The notes: a model not told the origin generated them from the sequence alone. A stretch of DNA of 64,000 bases from Pyronema omphalodes (GCA_024516155.1 JAJJXM010000036.1:372001-436000), one strand, 5' to 3'. Counted from the first letter of the stretch, positions 35,301-48,195 are shown. Translations and numbers: made by a program.

Positions 35301-38300
35301 GGTCCAGAGGGTTGGTTCTTTTCGTCAGATTCTGCTTCGTTTGGATCTAGGAACAGCCGTAGGATCTTCCTGCGAGTGATTACAATTCATCCGACGAAAA
35401 TCCATTGGATAGCCCTATAAACTTATCTCAAAATCAAAGAGATTAAAAATGCATTCGTGCTTTCGTTTATCTTCAAGCCGGAGTGTCCGTGAAGCAGGTA
35501 CTTTTTTGAAGGCAACCGGGTCAGTGCTCCTCGGGTCCACCCGCTTCTTAAGCTGCCATGCCATTCTCGGTGCACTCTGCTTTGGCTTTGCGTGGTCTTA
35601 AGTCCGTCCACCTCTCGGGATCCCTTTTTCGCTTTTTCGGAATTGCGCAAGATCCTCTAAAACGTCATATCTAACCCCATCCCGTAACCCAAATGTTCAT
35701 CCTTAGAGGCTTTCCCTCGCGATTATTGGAGCGCTACGGGTGACCTGCGCTAGGTTTCTTGGGTCGGCGGTGGTCGGTGTCTACAATCCCGCTCAGTAAA
35801 AAAAGCAGCGAAAGGGAGAGCATACCACCATAGCATGGGAGTGTTGCTGCAGATCTCTATATCTCACAGTCTCGATCTGAGATGGGATCGAAAATTCCCA
35901 GGCCAAGTGGCAGCTGATTAACGAGAAGAACCTCGTCTAGCTTTGGTGTGTGTGTGTTTTTTTTTTCCGCAGCGATGTTTTTTTTTTCTGTCTCTTCCCA
36001 GCTTTAGGTTTGTTGATCACAACCTCGTTAAAAACAGACCCACCTACACCGGATGATAAGTGAACTTTTGTGTTGATTTGTTGTTAGAGGTCTAAAAAGG
36101 AAGTGAACTTTCAGCCAGCACCTTGTGCAACGTCAAATCGACCCCGATATCTTACCCCAGCCATAAATCTCCCTCTCGATCCGCAAATCAAAGTGTGAAA
36201 CCACATGAAGCTCTAAATCGTTAGCCATTTATTTCGCAATCAGTTAGCTTTTTCCATCCGCACTTCGCCTGTTTAAGCCCCCAGCTATTTTCTCAGAGCC
36301 CCAAACACCTCGATCCTTTGGAGATGGCCTCGTTTGACCTTCCTGAGCTTGCCGGAACTAGAGAAACTCTAAGAGATCTCTAACCTTTCACAGACACGAG
36401 CAGAGAGCCATGACGTCCCTGAGTCTACCTGCCGTTGCCATAAGCAGAAGGAGTGGATAAGCAGAGTTTTGCTCCGATTTGCACGCTGGGATAGATTACA
36501 AGGACGTCCACCGATGCTGGCAGAAGTCGTGGACGTTGATCACTTGCTAGTTGTAGTGTTGGTTGCATTTTGGTGAGTTTCATGGATTATTAGAGATGCT
36601 TTAGAGCAGTTTTTGGTGTAGGGTAGCCACAGCGGCGGCGTCAACCGCGAGTCGTTGCGAGGCGGATCGTGCCCTGGTGCCCTGCGCCAGATGGGTTTAA
36701 TCTCTGTTGTAGAATTTTGGGGATTCTAAATGGGGTATTTTTGATGTTGAAGAAGGTGAGAGGGATACAGATCTCTGCTAAGTACCGCGTTTTATGGATC
36801 GAGCTATGTATCACTCGTATGTACCACAGCGGGACAGTGTCACACCTCGAGACGAGCTGCCCACTTTTAGACGTCGTATCCGCAGTAGTCAGTTGTATGT
36901 ACTCTCCGTAGCCCGAGAGTTCCTGTCAGTGTCAGTCTCGGATATGCACTCTTATGTAACATCCGCAAGCACATGTGCAGCACAGACGGACGACGGTCAA
37001 CAGAGACAGAAAATAAAAAGTTGGTACATGCATACTGAGCATGCTCCCTATGCTCCGGTGATGCCCATGCCCATGTCATTCCCCGTCTGTATTTTCCATT
37101 AGCATCCAGTATTTTCGACACGGCCAGGTATGTAGGAATGAAAGATGGGCCAGGTATAGTGAGAATTTCCATGAATTTTACCAGTAGTTGTGTATTCTAA
37201 TTTTTCCATTTGGTACCTTTAGGCTATCCAATCGGTCTACTGACTGTCCCTGCGTGGGCCTCTGTGGATATTAACCATTGTTTTTCCATCTTGGATTTGT
37301 GGGTTATGATACTTGCTGGCCGGTGTTTTGATCTTGGATTAATGGATTAATGGATTAATGGATTAATGGATTATTGGATTATACTTGGATCTTGTGGCTT
37401 TCTACCTCTCTGACCTATATTCCCCTACCGGTTGCTACTTTCTGATGAGTACTGCTACTTCATGCACCCTCTCTCGTTCGTCGCTGCATTTACGATTCCA
37501 AAGTGCGATGGGCCAAGCAGGGATAAATGCAAATAACCTTGTAACCTGGCATGCATTTCCCATAGTGTCCTCCGTCCGGATGTTTGCTCCGCACCCAATT
37601 TGCATCTCTGCTCGATAAAATAAGGCTACTCACAACCACCCAAACAGCTGCCTGCCCGCCATGGCAAAAAAAACTACGGAACCTTCAGAGGAAAATAGGA
37701 AAAGCGAATTTGATAGCAGGCATCACCCATAAACCCCATTAAACGCCGCGTCTTCAGGCTTGGCGAGAAGGGTCGCACTAGACGGAGTTCAAGAGGGATC
37801 TTCCTGATACCTGCTTCTGTCCGCCTTAAGCACCGCAGAGAAGCAGTTGGTAGTTGAAGGGACGTTGCTGCTGCTGCTGCCAAAGAAAGAGGAGTCTGCC
37901 TGCCTGGCTGTCTGTCTGTCTGTGTCTTGTCGTGTCTTGCTCGTCTTGTCGAGGTTTGTCTCCGGTGCTGTCGACTGCTTTACTGCTGTCATCTCCAGCT
38001 TCATCGGTTTTATCAGTTCTATCAGTTCTATCAGATCAGGTCTCTCAGTGCTGCTTGATAATACTCCCTCATCTCAGCCAGCTAAAACTCGACAAACTCA
38101 ACAATCCCTCCCATTACCGTTAATCCCCGATACCTCCCTCCCCAAGCTCCCTTCCTTTTGTTCTCTATTTTCCTTCTCTTTTTCCCTGCTTGTTAGTGTG
38201 CTGCGCAGCTTGCTCGCCTACTTTTCCTCTTTCCATCCCCCGAAGAATCCTACCAATCCTCCTTCTGCTCCTACTCCAGTCCCTCTGTGGCGAATGTAAA

Positions 38301-38669
38301 GTTCGTTGCCTACACTAACCCTCCGCCCTCTCCGCCGCTGTCGCCGCCGTCTTTGGGGTACACACCACATGTGCTCACTCGTCCATCTTCCATCCAATAT
38401 CAATCTTCGATACAGAGGGCTTCACCAGCTGCCTGCGCCGAACCGAAGTTAGCCATACATAATATTTCAACAATCCATTGACACGAATATAAACGAAGAA
38501 ACAAAAATCCGCATTAATCGCCGCCAAACGCCGCAATTCACTACACTTTCCCTCGAAGGGCGCGCACAACATCCACCATCTCCGTATCGTATCCCAAACC
38601 AAAAAAAATCCTCCGACTTTACCTCAGCTGCTCCGAATCCTCGGGGCTGCGAACTCTTCTGTGAAGATC
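32332..38669. other. 6.3-kb gene desert between divergent genes
   Basis: No gene supported. Features seen: a GATCACT triplicate near 33363; AAGCATTCC repeats near 34396; three loosely similar blocks centred on GTCGAGACCT at about 33735, 33862 and 33990; T-runs near 35950; a GGATTAAT minisatellite at about 37334-37380; and CT-rich DNA from 37850 to 38650 that looks like promoter or leader of the kinase gene. Part of it may encode long 5' UTRs or noncoding transcripts, which cannot be told from sequence alone. Confidence 0.45.
37334..37380. repeat. (GGATTAAT)n minisatellite
   Basis: About five tandem copies of an 8-bp unit; the last copies are slightly altered (GGATTATT). Confidence 0.85.
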
Positions 38670-41600
38670 ATGAAGATCAATTTGAAATATCAATTATGTG
38701 TATGCACAGCAGATCCCTTTTCCACTCTTTTTATTTGCACACCCGCCCGCCCCCGGCTGGTTATCACTGATCTGCTGTTCCATAATTTTGTCAATGCTAT
38801 CAACACTATTATTCCTTCGGGTGCATGCATCTTTCAGTCATCTTTGTCGTCGCTGACTGTGGTTTTGATGTAGGGCTTAGTGTCGTTGACGGCGCTCTTC
38901 GCGGTTGGTCTTCTGGGCATTGTAACGGTTGGTGGTCCCAAAGCATTGCGTTGGTATTTCGCTGCAGATAATGGGATATTTTTTTTACTGAAATAATTTT
39001 GTGTAGTGGTATTATAGCAGTAATCTCGTATCCGACCTTCGTTCAGGGCGATTGGAAGTTGTCGCCCTCCTAAAATCAAAAGAACTCACACAAACACTAT
39101 TACTGCTATCGACAACAGCAACGGGGTTGGCAGCTAGAATCAGTATTATCGATGCATTGACGATACCCGAAAATCATGAAAATTTCACAAGGAACTGGAC
39201 AGACGCAAGCAAAGCTTTCAGCATTTTTTTGTCATCATATCCAGATGTTCTCTACGTATCTGTACAGAACCTTACGCTGGATAGATGCTATCTCAACATT
39301 ACCACAGTAACTGGAAACAAAATTTTTGAAGACTATGGACTGGTTCCAGTGGGCCATTATTTTGAAGCCCCAATTTTGGATAATCTCAATATTCCGGCTG
39401 CTTTCAATGCGCTCGAAGGTGCTCCAGGAAATGTGTCGACATTGATCCCGGCTGAAGATCGTGCCGGAATCGTTCCAGCCACCGCCACTCGTTCGGGTCT
39501 GTTTTTGGGTCCGCTTATGTTCAACACCACAACGCCACAACCGGGACCAATCTATGTGGCGTCTCTTACCGTACCAGTATACAACAATACCACAGCAGTT
39601 TTATCGGCAAGGAATGTTTTGGGTTATATGACAGTCGTTTTCAATCTACAATCATTAATCGATATTACAAGAAGTACAGAGGGGCTTGGAAAGACTGGAA
39701 AGGTTTTATTACTTGGGCCAGAAAGTCGGCTGAACAGATGGGACAACACAACGGGAGAATTCAAACTTACGGAAAACTATCAATACATATTACCCCCTGC
39801 AAACAATCCGGAGTTGGCACTTCAGAAAGTTCCAGTGCGACAATATCCAGCAGCAATGAGGGCATGGCAGAATTCAAATGCAAGGGGTGGCATCTCTGGA
39901 GTTGATCTCAATACTCGGGATGCCTTTGGAACAAGGTCATCCGTAGGGTAGAGTACAATTCCTATCCTTAGATGGACAGTGAAATTTGCTGATGCTTTGT
40001 AGATACTCTTCCGTTACCTTCGATGCAACCAACTCATCATTTTTGCTGATGGTCGAACAAACTTACGCCGAGGCAATCGAGCCCATGCACAGACTCCGCA
40101 ATATCGTTATCGCAACTGTTTTCGGAACTGTGGGATTGATTTTACTTGTCACTTTCCCTGCCGCTCATTACGCTGTTCGCCCTATTCGTAGATTGCATAC
40201 GGCTACCAAGCTGTGCGGAAGACCCCCGGAGTACCGTGAGGAGCCCAAGAGACGTCCGTGGTGGTCACCTGGCTTCGGCAGAGGCTCGCGCATTTCCAAC
40301 ATTTCCGATACTTCCAGTCAGAACTCTTCCGGTCGTAGAGATAACTTCCGGATTCCGCAGAAAGTACCGTTGGATCGACACTACATTACTGACGAATTGA
40401 CGGCATTAATCAATACCTTCAATTCAATGACGGATGAACTGTTGGAACAATACGAGAAATTGGAGGAGAAAGTACGCCAAAGAACGGAACAATTGGAGCA
40501 GCAAACTGTGCTTGCAGAGTCGGCCAATGAGGCAAAGACTATGTTTATTGCCAACGTTTCTCACGAGCTCCGTACACCGCTAAATGGTATTCTTGGAATG
40601 TGTTCATTGGTATTGGAGGAGACTTCATTACCTCAGGCTACAAGAGAGAATTTGGAGGTGGTGTTCAAGAGTGGACAGTTGCTTTTGCATCTTCTAAATG
40701 ATCTGATTACCTTCTCCAAGAACCAAGTATGGGGAGCTCAAGTCAAGCTTGAGAATTCCCCCTTCAGGATCCGCGATTTCGTTTCCCAAATCTCCGCTCT
40801 TTTCGACTCGCAGGCACGGGACAAGAATATCGAATTAACATACGAAGTAGTTCCTCGCGATGGTATGGAATTTGTCTTAGTTGGCGATGTCAACCGGATT
40901 CTCCAAGTTATCATAAACCTGATCAGTAACTCCCTCAAGTTTACGAACGAGGGTGGTTCTGTCCAGCTAATGATAGTAATGGAGTCTATCCCCACCACTG
41001 GATCTGTCGATATCACACCTTACTCTGTCGACGAGACTGGCACCGGCGATTACATGTCTTCCCCGATTTTCTTCAACTCCCCCGCAAACTCTCCCAGCAC
41101 AGGAATCACCAGTCCACGACCCAGCCCGAGCCCCCGACATTCACCACCACCTTCGACCCAGCGTCCCACCCGACCACCGCTATTTACCCGTCGTTCCACC
41201 ACATCCGGAGCTGCAAACACCGAAAACGACATCACCAAAACCCTCCTCACAAGATCCAAGAAATTCCTCAACCCCGAAACCGCCGCGGAGGCACCTCGAT
41301 CCCGGGTCCCATCCCCCTCCTCATCCTCTGCAGCTCACTACGTAGAATTCCGGGTCATTGACACAGGTCCAGGAGTTTCCGAGGGAATGCAAGAGAAGAT
41401 TTTCGAGCCCTTCGTTCAAGCCGACGTAGGATTATCCCGAAAATATGGAGGAACAGGATTAGGACTATCGATCTGTCAACAGCTTGCAAAGTTGATGGGT
41501 GGAGATGTACATCTAAAATCCTTTGAAGGAGCTGGATCAACTTTTACTCTTAGGATCCCTCTTCACTTTTCGGCACAATCTCTTACCTCTGCTGCTTCGG

Positions 41601-42638
41601 CTAGTAGCAATGAATATCCTCGCCGTCCGCTGTCTATCTCTAATAAATCAGGCCCGGCTACAACGAGATCGTTATCAGCTTTCTCTGGTGCATTTTCCGG
41701 CGCTTCAAGGAGAAGTGGAGGAAAAGATTCTCAGGGAGAGGGAAATTTGAGATTAGTTGGATTAAGCCAGCCATTCTTTGTACCGAGTAGGAATGAAAGC
41801 GAGGAAAGTTTCGAGCATAGGGATCAGATGACCCCAGTTACGGAGGTGGATACACCGGCAGTATCGACAATACGCGGGACTGTAAGGAGTAGTAAAGGTG
41901 ATGGATATGATTTCCCGCCGTTATTAACACCGGAGGAAGAAGGGGATGAACATGAGGAGAAAACAATGGATGGGTTACCGGAGCTTAAAGTCGATTCGCC
42001 AGATACTGAAAAGGAACCACCTGGAACTGTGGATACTGAAAAATCGGGGACTACGACGACGATGACGACAACGACGACAAAGTCGATGCCGGAAACAACA
42101 GATGAAGAAAAAGAGAAGGAAAAGTCGTCACAGAAGGAACCGTCGGAAAATTTGGAACCGTCGGGATCAGCAGAGGAGGATAAAATAATCATCAGAGTCC
42201 TGGTAGTGGAGGATAATAAGATCAACCAAAAGCTGGTAACGAAAGTACTACAACTTGAAGGTGTAAAGGAGGTTACATTAGCAGAGGATGGTCAGGAAGC
42301 TATTGATCGGGTTAAAGAAGTTATGGTCCAAAGTCGGGTATTTGATATCGTATTTATGGATATTCAGGTATTTAATCCCCCATCCACACTCTCTTATCCG
42401 CCATCATACTAATGACCCCCTCCTGTAGATGCCAAATGTAGACGGCCACGAAGCAACTAGACAAATCAGAGCTATGGGCTATAAAGCACCGATAATAGCG
42501 CTGACAGCTTTCGCGGAGGAATCCAATATCCGGGAATGTTATGATGCGGGAATGGATTGCTTTTTGGCTAAACCTATCAAGAGACCACAGATTAGGCAGA
42601 TGATTGATACTTATTGTCCCGGGAAGGAGAAGAATTAA
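38670..42638 (+). CDS. SLN1: Sln1-type hybrid sensor histidine kinase, 1203 aa
   Basis: Reconstructed as exons 38670-38699, 38874-38953, 39021-39947, 40003-42367 and 42429-42638, summing to 1204 codons. TM1 (about 11-31, GLVSLTALFAVGLLGIV) and TM2 (about 379-403) bracket an extracytoplasmic sensor region rich in N-glycosylation sequons. A HAMP-like and coiled segment follows, then the H-box NVSHELRTPLNG with His533, N-box NLISNSLKF, G1 DTGPGV and G2 GGTGLGLS. A Ser/Pro-rich insertion of about 80 residues lies inside the ATPase domain. A disordered linker leads to a receiver domain with phospho-Asp1132 in VFMDIQMPNVDG. This is the architecture of the fungal osmosensor feeding Ypd1 and Ssk1/Skn7 to the HOG pathway. 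The last intron falls right after the phospho-acceptor segment. The first two exons are inferred; the rest is secure. Confidence 0.9.
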
Positions 42639-44340
42639 TTCGGAATCCTGGATTCTGGATCCGGAATTTTGCTACGCATCACGTATAGCCTCATATCGAT
42701 CACCAGCGTGATGAGGGGGTGGGATGGGATAATGAAGATACAGGAAGATGAGAGAGGAGGATTAATGCCCCTGAGAATCGACAATGGACAAGGAAGATTC
42801 TTGATGCTTCATGGAGGGGTGTATATACATACTTACATATATAAATACCTTGTTTTTTTTACTTTTTGGAGGGTGGGTGAGTAGGTGGTGGTGGTGGGGT
42901 GGGGAGTCTTGACTCATTGTTTTGGTTTACTATCTTTCCTTTGCTTTATCATATCACCTCTATCTATCTATCTATCTCTTTTGTTAATTAACTTTTTTTC
43001 TTTGTTAGGCGAGGCGGGGAAGTGGGAGGTTGCAGAAAGGGTTTCATATCTTCTATTTTTCTTTTTCCTATTTCTTTTTTTTTGGTTTGGTTCGCGGAAT
43101 TATGGGGGATTATTTTGTTATTCATCTTTTGCTTATCTGCTTTTTTGCTTATTGTTTTTTCTGCGTTTATTGGTTTGTTGGCTCTGTTTGTTGGTCGGTT
43201 GGTTGGTTGGTTAGTTGTGATTTTTTTTTCTTTGGGCGTGAATGGGTTTGGGTTGTTTTTGTTAGGTTTTGCGTTTTTTTTTTGTTTTTAAAGGAAATGG
43301 ATTAGTGTAGTGAAGTATAGTATGCGGGATGTGTTGAGTTTTGAAGTGTTGAGTTTTGAAATGTTCAGTTTTGAAGTGTTGGAAGGCGAATGAGTAGAAA
43401 TGTTACTTGACTGAAATTTAGAGCCCGGTGAACTAATGGGAGCTAATGGGAGGTTCGTGAGGTCTGTGAAGTCTGTGAAGTCTGTGAAGTCTGAAGTAGT
43501 TTATCAAATAGTCATAGACTCTTCAAACTACACAATCCGTATCCAACCACATATTCCATAATAATCTTCACGAATCCCATAGCTCAGTACATACCAACAC
43601 ATCCATAGACCGAATCAAAACAAAAACCACATACATACTACCATTTCTTTGGTTTGAGAATACGTATACGTATCGTTATCTTTATCTTCTTTATTTTTAT
43701 CCCCGTCATCCACAGGAGGGTAAAGCTACAGACTACATTCGGAGAGTAAAACCGTAGTTATATAAAAACGAAGCTGATTGTGGTGGGGCTATTTAGTTTG
43801 GTTTTTCGTGATTTGAATATGTAAGTGGTTTTTGAGGTGTGGTGGAATGGTGGGCACTGGGAGGCGGATCGGGGATTATGGGATTGTGCGTCATCATGAT
43901 GTAGCACTCGATTATGATTGTCGGTGTATTCGCGGTACTGTGCTGATAAAGTGGAAGTTGGATATAATAGTCTGGATTAAGTTGATTTCTGTATTTGTTT
44001 ATATATTTTCTTGGTTTGTCTCTGTATACAGGGTATAGTGGAATTGATACGGTTTTATGTGTGTAGATAAAGATATAGACTCGAGTTATCGCGCATGATG
44101 GAGGTATGTAATGAAACTGAAGCTGGGGTTACGGCTGGAACTAGAGGTTAGGAAAAATGGTAGTTGTTAGTGTAAGAGCTGGGAGTGGGGTGGGTGTGGT
44201 AACTCCCCGCGAGCCTTCTCTTACCGCTTCTTCTCCTCCTCCTCATGAGTCTGCTTGTCATTACTAGTGTCTTTGGAGGTTTCTAGGCCGAGCTTTACTT
44301 AGTAGCAATACCACGAAAAACTTTGTGATGCACGGAGAGT
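42639..44340. other. 3' flank of the kinase gene, T/G-rich low complexity
   Basis: No gene seen. T-rich, hydrophobic-looking frames at 42885-43305 come from base composition. Direct repeats include TTTTGAAGTGTTGAG near 43330 and GTGAAGTCT units at about 43456-43496. Confidence 0.45.
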
Positions 44341-44344
44341 TGAG

Positions 44345-44812
44345 TCACATGTCTATCCCTATCAGTAGCATTATACCAGGTCTGTCTTCATAACTAGTTG
44401 GAGTTTTATGCTGCTCTTTGGCTTGCGTAGTTTCAACCTAATACATCACTTCATACCAACACTAGCAGATAAAATTCCCCACAAGCCAAACAGATTCTTA
44501 TAGATATGCATACATACCCTCAACCCCCATCTGAAATCCACAGCACACTCATGCATAGCGAAACCCCACGAAAATACCAACTAGAGAACCCAACAAAAAA
44601 GAAAAGCGACAATTATACCTCCACGAAAACCGAATTATTCTTAACCCACCGCCGTAAGTTTGTCCATTCCATTTCCTGTTCATACGCTAAATAATTTCAC
44701 GCTACGATTCCTGTATGATGTATACGAGTTGCAAGCAGACTGGATTGGATTGCATTTCTATAATATCTTCTCCCTTCTCCCCCTTCAAAAATTCCAATCC
44801 ATCGATGATTTC
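44345..44812 (-). repeat. Dispersed repeat copy C
   Basis: The reverse complement aligns by eye with 56526-57010. Shared blocks include GGAGAAGATAT, ATTAGGTTGAAACTACGCAAGC, AAAACTCCAAC and AGACCTG(A/G)TATAATGC...ATAGGGATAG. Strongly diverged in the middle. There is no clear coding capacity, and the element class is unknown. Confidence 0.6.
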
Positions 44813-44837
44813 CGGGGTCTCTATACAAGCCAGATAG

Positions 44838-45105
44838 AGCCTAAAAGCACTGGGTATTTGGATTCTAGAATATGCGTATGTACGGACCCTAGATATCGTT
44901 CTGCAACTGATACTCATGCGTAATGAAACCCGACAGAAATGCCAACTATATAATCCAACCAAACAAAACAAAACAATCATTCTACAACCACGAGGACGAC
45001 TGGATCATTCATTGGTCTGCTGTAGGTAGAATTGTCGATTTAATTTCCCTTCCTTAAATATTTTTACGCTATGGAGTGCGTGCTGTATGATCCGCCCGAG
45101 ACTCC
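44838..45105 (-). repeat. Dispersed repeat copy D (truncated)
   Basis: The reverse complement matches 57128-57345: GGCGGATCATACAGCACGCA, GTAAAAATATTT, TTGTT(T)GGTTGGATTAT.TAGTTGG and TGAGTATCAGTTGCAG. The ends seen in the other copies are missing. It lies about 25 bp from copy C in the same orientation. Confidence 0.55.
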
Positions 45106-46066
45106 CCGAGTTTGTACTGTAGACGAATTTATCCCCCGCTATTCTAACTTCTAAGCCTTATAATGATATATTAGTTCCGGAGTGAGTCCAAAGTCCAAAG
45201 TCTAAAGTAAGCTCAAACACTCTCCTATCATAGTATTACCATAGCATGTATTGAATATTCATGCCATTTCATCATTTTTATTTATCCCTAAACCTATCAA
45301 CCCATCAACCCAGTATCTCATAAACCTCCGCTTCCCACCGAAAACCGATACCAAAATCACCAGCCACTAGTCACCACAAAGTTCCCTTATATACCAAGCC
45401 TAAATTACATACACACCAATCGCCATCCCCATCCCAAACCCCCAAAAGTTCTTACTCCTTACTTTCCTTCCTCTCTAATGTCCATCCGGCATATATACGA
45501 ATTCCCGTAAGGATTTCCATAGAGATAGAAAGCTTAACGCTTATGTTAAGACTTACCATTCACAAGGCCTTACCCCGTCCATCCATCAGGTTCCTTGCCT
45601 TGCTATTCGTTGGCACATATTCCAGTATTCCAGTATTCCGGTATTCCGGTATTTCGGACTGGATTGTATATATATTTTCCAGTTTTCCAACTGAGAAGAT
45701 GGTGGATTAATAATTATTTGAGATGGAGGGAGTCATTTATCAATTGCAATTGCCAACTATGGAGTGTAGGGTCTAAAATCATATCCCCATATCCCCTCCC
45801 CCTCCCCCCACCCATTATTAAGTTTTTCCAGTTAAGCGCGCGTGCGTGCTGTGGCCTGCGTGTCATATATGATTTTTTTCTTCGGTGATTGGAAAAAAAT
45901 GCCTCGTTTTTCGATGCTGTATTGTTGTATCTTAGTAGATGAGCTTAGCAAAGGACAAAGGAGCTATTGTATGTAACGATCTTTTGGAAATAGGTTATGA
46001 TTTTCGTGCAAATTATACATACATAGACGTAGACAAAAAATTAAATGAACTTGAAGATAAAAACTA
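45106..46066. other. Intergenic, no gene seen
   Basis: Contains a short TATTCCGG/TATTCCAG repeat near 45625-45655 and C-runs near 45795. The open frame that overlaps the tRNA-Gly gene is not credible. Confidence 0.4.
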
Positions 46067-46137
46067 TGCATCCGTCGGGAATCGAACCCGAGCCAATTGC
46101 TTGGAAGGCAATTATGATACCATTTCACCACGGAAGC
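46067..46137 (-). tRNA. tRNA-Gly (anticodon TCC)
   Basis: A 71-nt cloverleaf on the minus strand. Acceptor GCTTCCG pairs with CGGATGC with one T:T mismatch at the third pair, leaving discriminator A. The anticodon stem-loop is ATTGC-CTTCCAA-GCAAT and the T-arm is TCGGG-TTCGATT-CCCGA. Anticodon TCC reads GGA/GGG. No intron. The acceptor mismatch is mildly unusual, but all other arms pair well. Confidence 0.9.
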
Positions 46138-46444
46138 CTTTGATGTAGGTGTGATAGATTTTGGAAATATAGATAAAGCAAACTTTTGTCCATCTAGTTG
46201 GATCTTATCCTCAATCCAGATCAAACGGAGTGATGTAACCGTTATTTTATCCAACAGATGAATATATATAGTTCCTGAACATGAAAAATGTGTTGCGCAC
46301 AGCGGGAAAAAATCCGATAACTACAAAAAAACAACCAATTCAAGCAGATAAAAAACACCGCGCACCGAAGACCAAAACATAAACCAACGCAGATTATACA
46401 AGATGTTTTTTTCTAAAATGTGGTATCAGACGGAACGGAACCTC

Positions 46445-48195
46445 TTACAAGAGGAGCTCAAGAGGGTTCTCGACAACCTTCTTAAGCTCTCTCATGAACT
46501 CTCCTCCAACAGCTCCGTCAACGGCACTAATTGTGGTCAGTCGAAGCTATTATAGATGAAAGATGGGAGTACTAACCGGTGGTCAAATGATCCAGAGACG
46601 ATGATCTGCTCATCCCACTCAATTCCACCGTCCTTGCCCTCAACGGCAACCTTCTTGACAGCACCGACAGCCAAAATTCCGGCCTGGGGAGGGTTGATGA
46701 TGGCGGTGAAGCGGTCAATGGCGGGGTTCATTCCCATGTTGGAAATGGTGAAAGTACCTCCCTGGTACTCCTCGGGCTTGAGCTTACCATCGCGGGCCTT
46801 GGCGGCGAGCGACTTGACGTCGCTGGAGATGGCAGCGAGTCCCTTAGCCTGGGCATTGTAGACAATGGGGGTCATAAGTCCAACGGGGGTGGCAACAGCG
46901 ACGGAGATGTCAGCAGTGTTGTACTGCTTAATGATACCCTCAGCCTCGCGGTAGGAGGAGTTAACCTGGGGAACCTTGAGGAGAGCGTGGGCAACGGCCT
47001 TAATGATAAAGTCGTTGACGGAAAGCTTGTACTCGCCATTGGCAGAGGAGTTAAGAGCCTGGCGAAGCTTGAGGAGCTTTCCAACGGACAAAGAAGACTG
47101 AACGTAGTAGTGGGGGTTGGTGTTCTTGGACTCGGTAAGTCTGCTGGCAATCACCTTGCGCATGGCAGACAAGGGAATATCGACGGAGGTAGCTGCGGCA
47201 GCGGGGGATGCGGCGGCAGGAGCAGCAGGAGCGCTCTTGGCTTTCTTGACATCAGCCTCGGTGATGAGTCCTCCAGGTCCAGATCCCTTGACGTTCTTCA
47301 AAGAGATTCCGTGCTCAAGAGCGTAGGCCTTGGCGACGGGAGAGGCGTAGAAGCCGGCGGAGGCCTCACGCTCGAGGACGGGCGTAAGCTTGCCCTCGAA
47401 GTCCTTGGGCTGCTCGGGAGCGGGAGCGGGGGTAGGTGCCGGGGCCTCAGCCTTAGGCTCGGGAGTAGCCGGCTTCTCCTCCTGCTTGGGCGCGGGCTGA
47501 GCAGCTCCACCAGCATCGGCAGCGGTGAAATCGGCAAAGACGGAGACGTCCTCTCCCTCCTCAACGACGACGGCGATGGGCTGTGATACTGTCAGCACAG
47601 TATTTCTAGTTGACGATACAACGACGTCATACCTGTCCAACCGCGACATCCTTCTCACCAGAAGGCTTCAAGACCTTGGCCAAAACTCCGTCGTCCTGGA
47701 ACTCGAAGTCCATCTGTGCCTTATCGGTCTCAATCTCAACCAAGACGTCTCCGGGAGCAATAACATCTCCAGGCTGTTTCTGCCAGGTACCAATGTTTCC
47801 GGAGGTCATTGTGGGAGAGAGCGCGGGCATAGTAATAACGCGGTGCGCGGGGAATGCTGTGCTCCATCGTCAGTTGAAGCTTCATTGCTGAAACGAAATG
47901 GTAGAGCGTACTCTTGGAGGCATAGTGGCGGGACAAGAGCACAGAAAGGCACTGAGGTCCGTTTGCACTGATAGCAATTAAAGTTAGCCATGGTAATTCT
48001 TACAGCATTCCCCCAGCTGTTTCAGCACGGGAGCTTGACATGAAGATCGGCCGCCAAAATATCCCCGAGAAGAATAGCTTATCGGCAGCTTCGATGGCGT
48101 CTTCGGAGGAAGAAGGGCTCTTACACTCGTAGCAATCCGGCGGACTTAATACCTGCGGCACGCTTCAGGGCGGCTCTAGCTAGTGTTGCCGACAT
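46445..48195 (-). CDS. LAT1: Dihydrolipoamide acetyltransferase, E2 of pyruvate dehydrogenase, mitochondrial, 478 aa
   Basis: Five exons: 48195-48125, 47967-47912, 47856-47633, 47580-46577 and 46526-46445, with introns of 157, 55, 52 and 50 nt, closing to 479 codons. A basic, Ala-rich presequence ([12 protein letters not shown]) targets mitochondria. The lipoyl domain starts MPALSPTM, with lipoyl-lysine K88 in ETDKAQM. An Ala/Pro linker leads to the peripheral subunit-binding domain ([26 protein letters not shown]). The catalytic domain ends with the active-site motif DHRAVDG (His451, Asp455), interrupted by the last intron inside the Arg codon, and a short C-terminus. It transfers acetyl groups from E1 through lipoate to CoA. 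Length is normal for fungal E2. The first two coding exons are very short. Confidence 0.95.

Noticed and set aside
42885..43305. Hydrophobic plus-strand frames looking like membrane proteins
   Set aside because: T-rich DNA naturally encodes Phe/Leu; three overlapping frames look equally hydrophobic and none has a gene structure.
45939..46148. 69-codon plus-strand frame
   Set aside because: It runs through the tRNA-Gly gene and has no domain.
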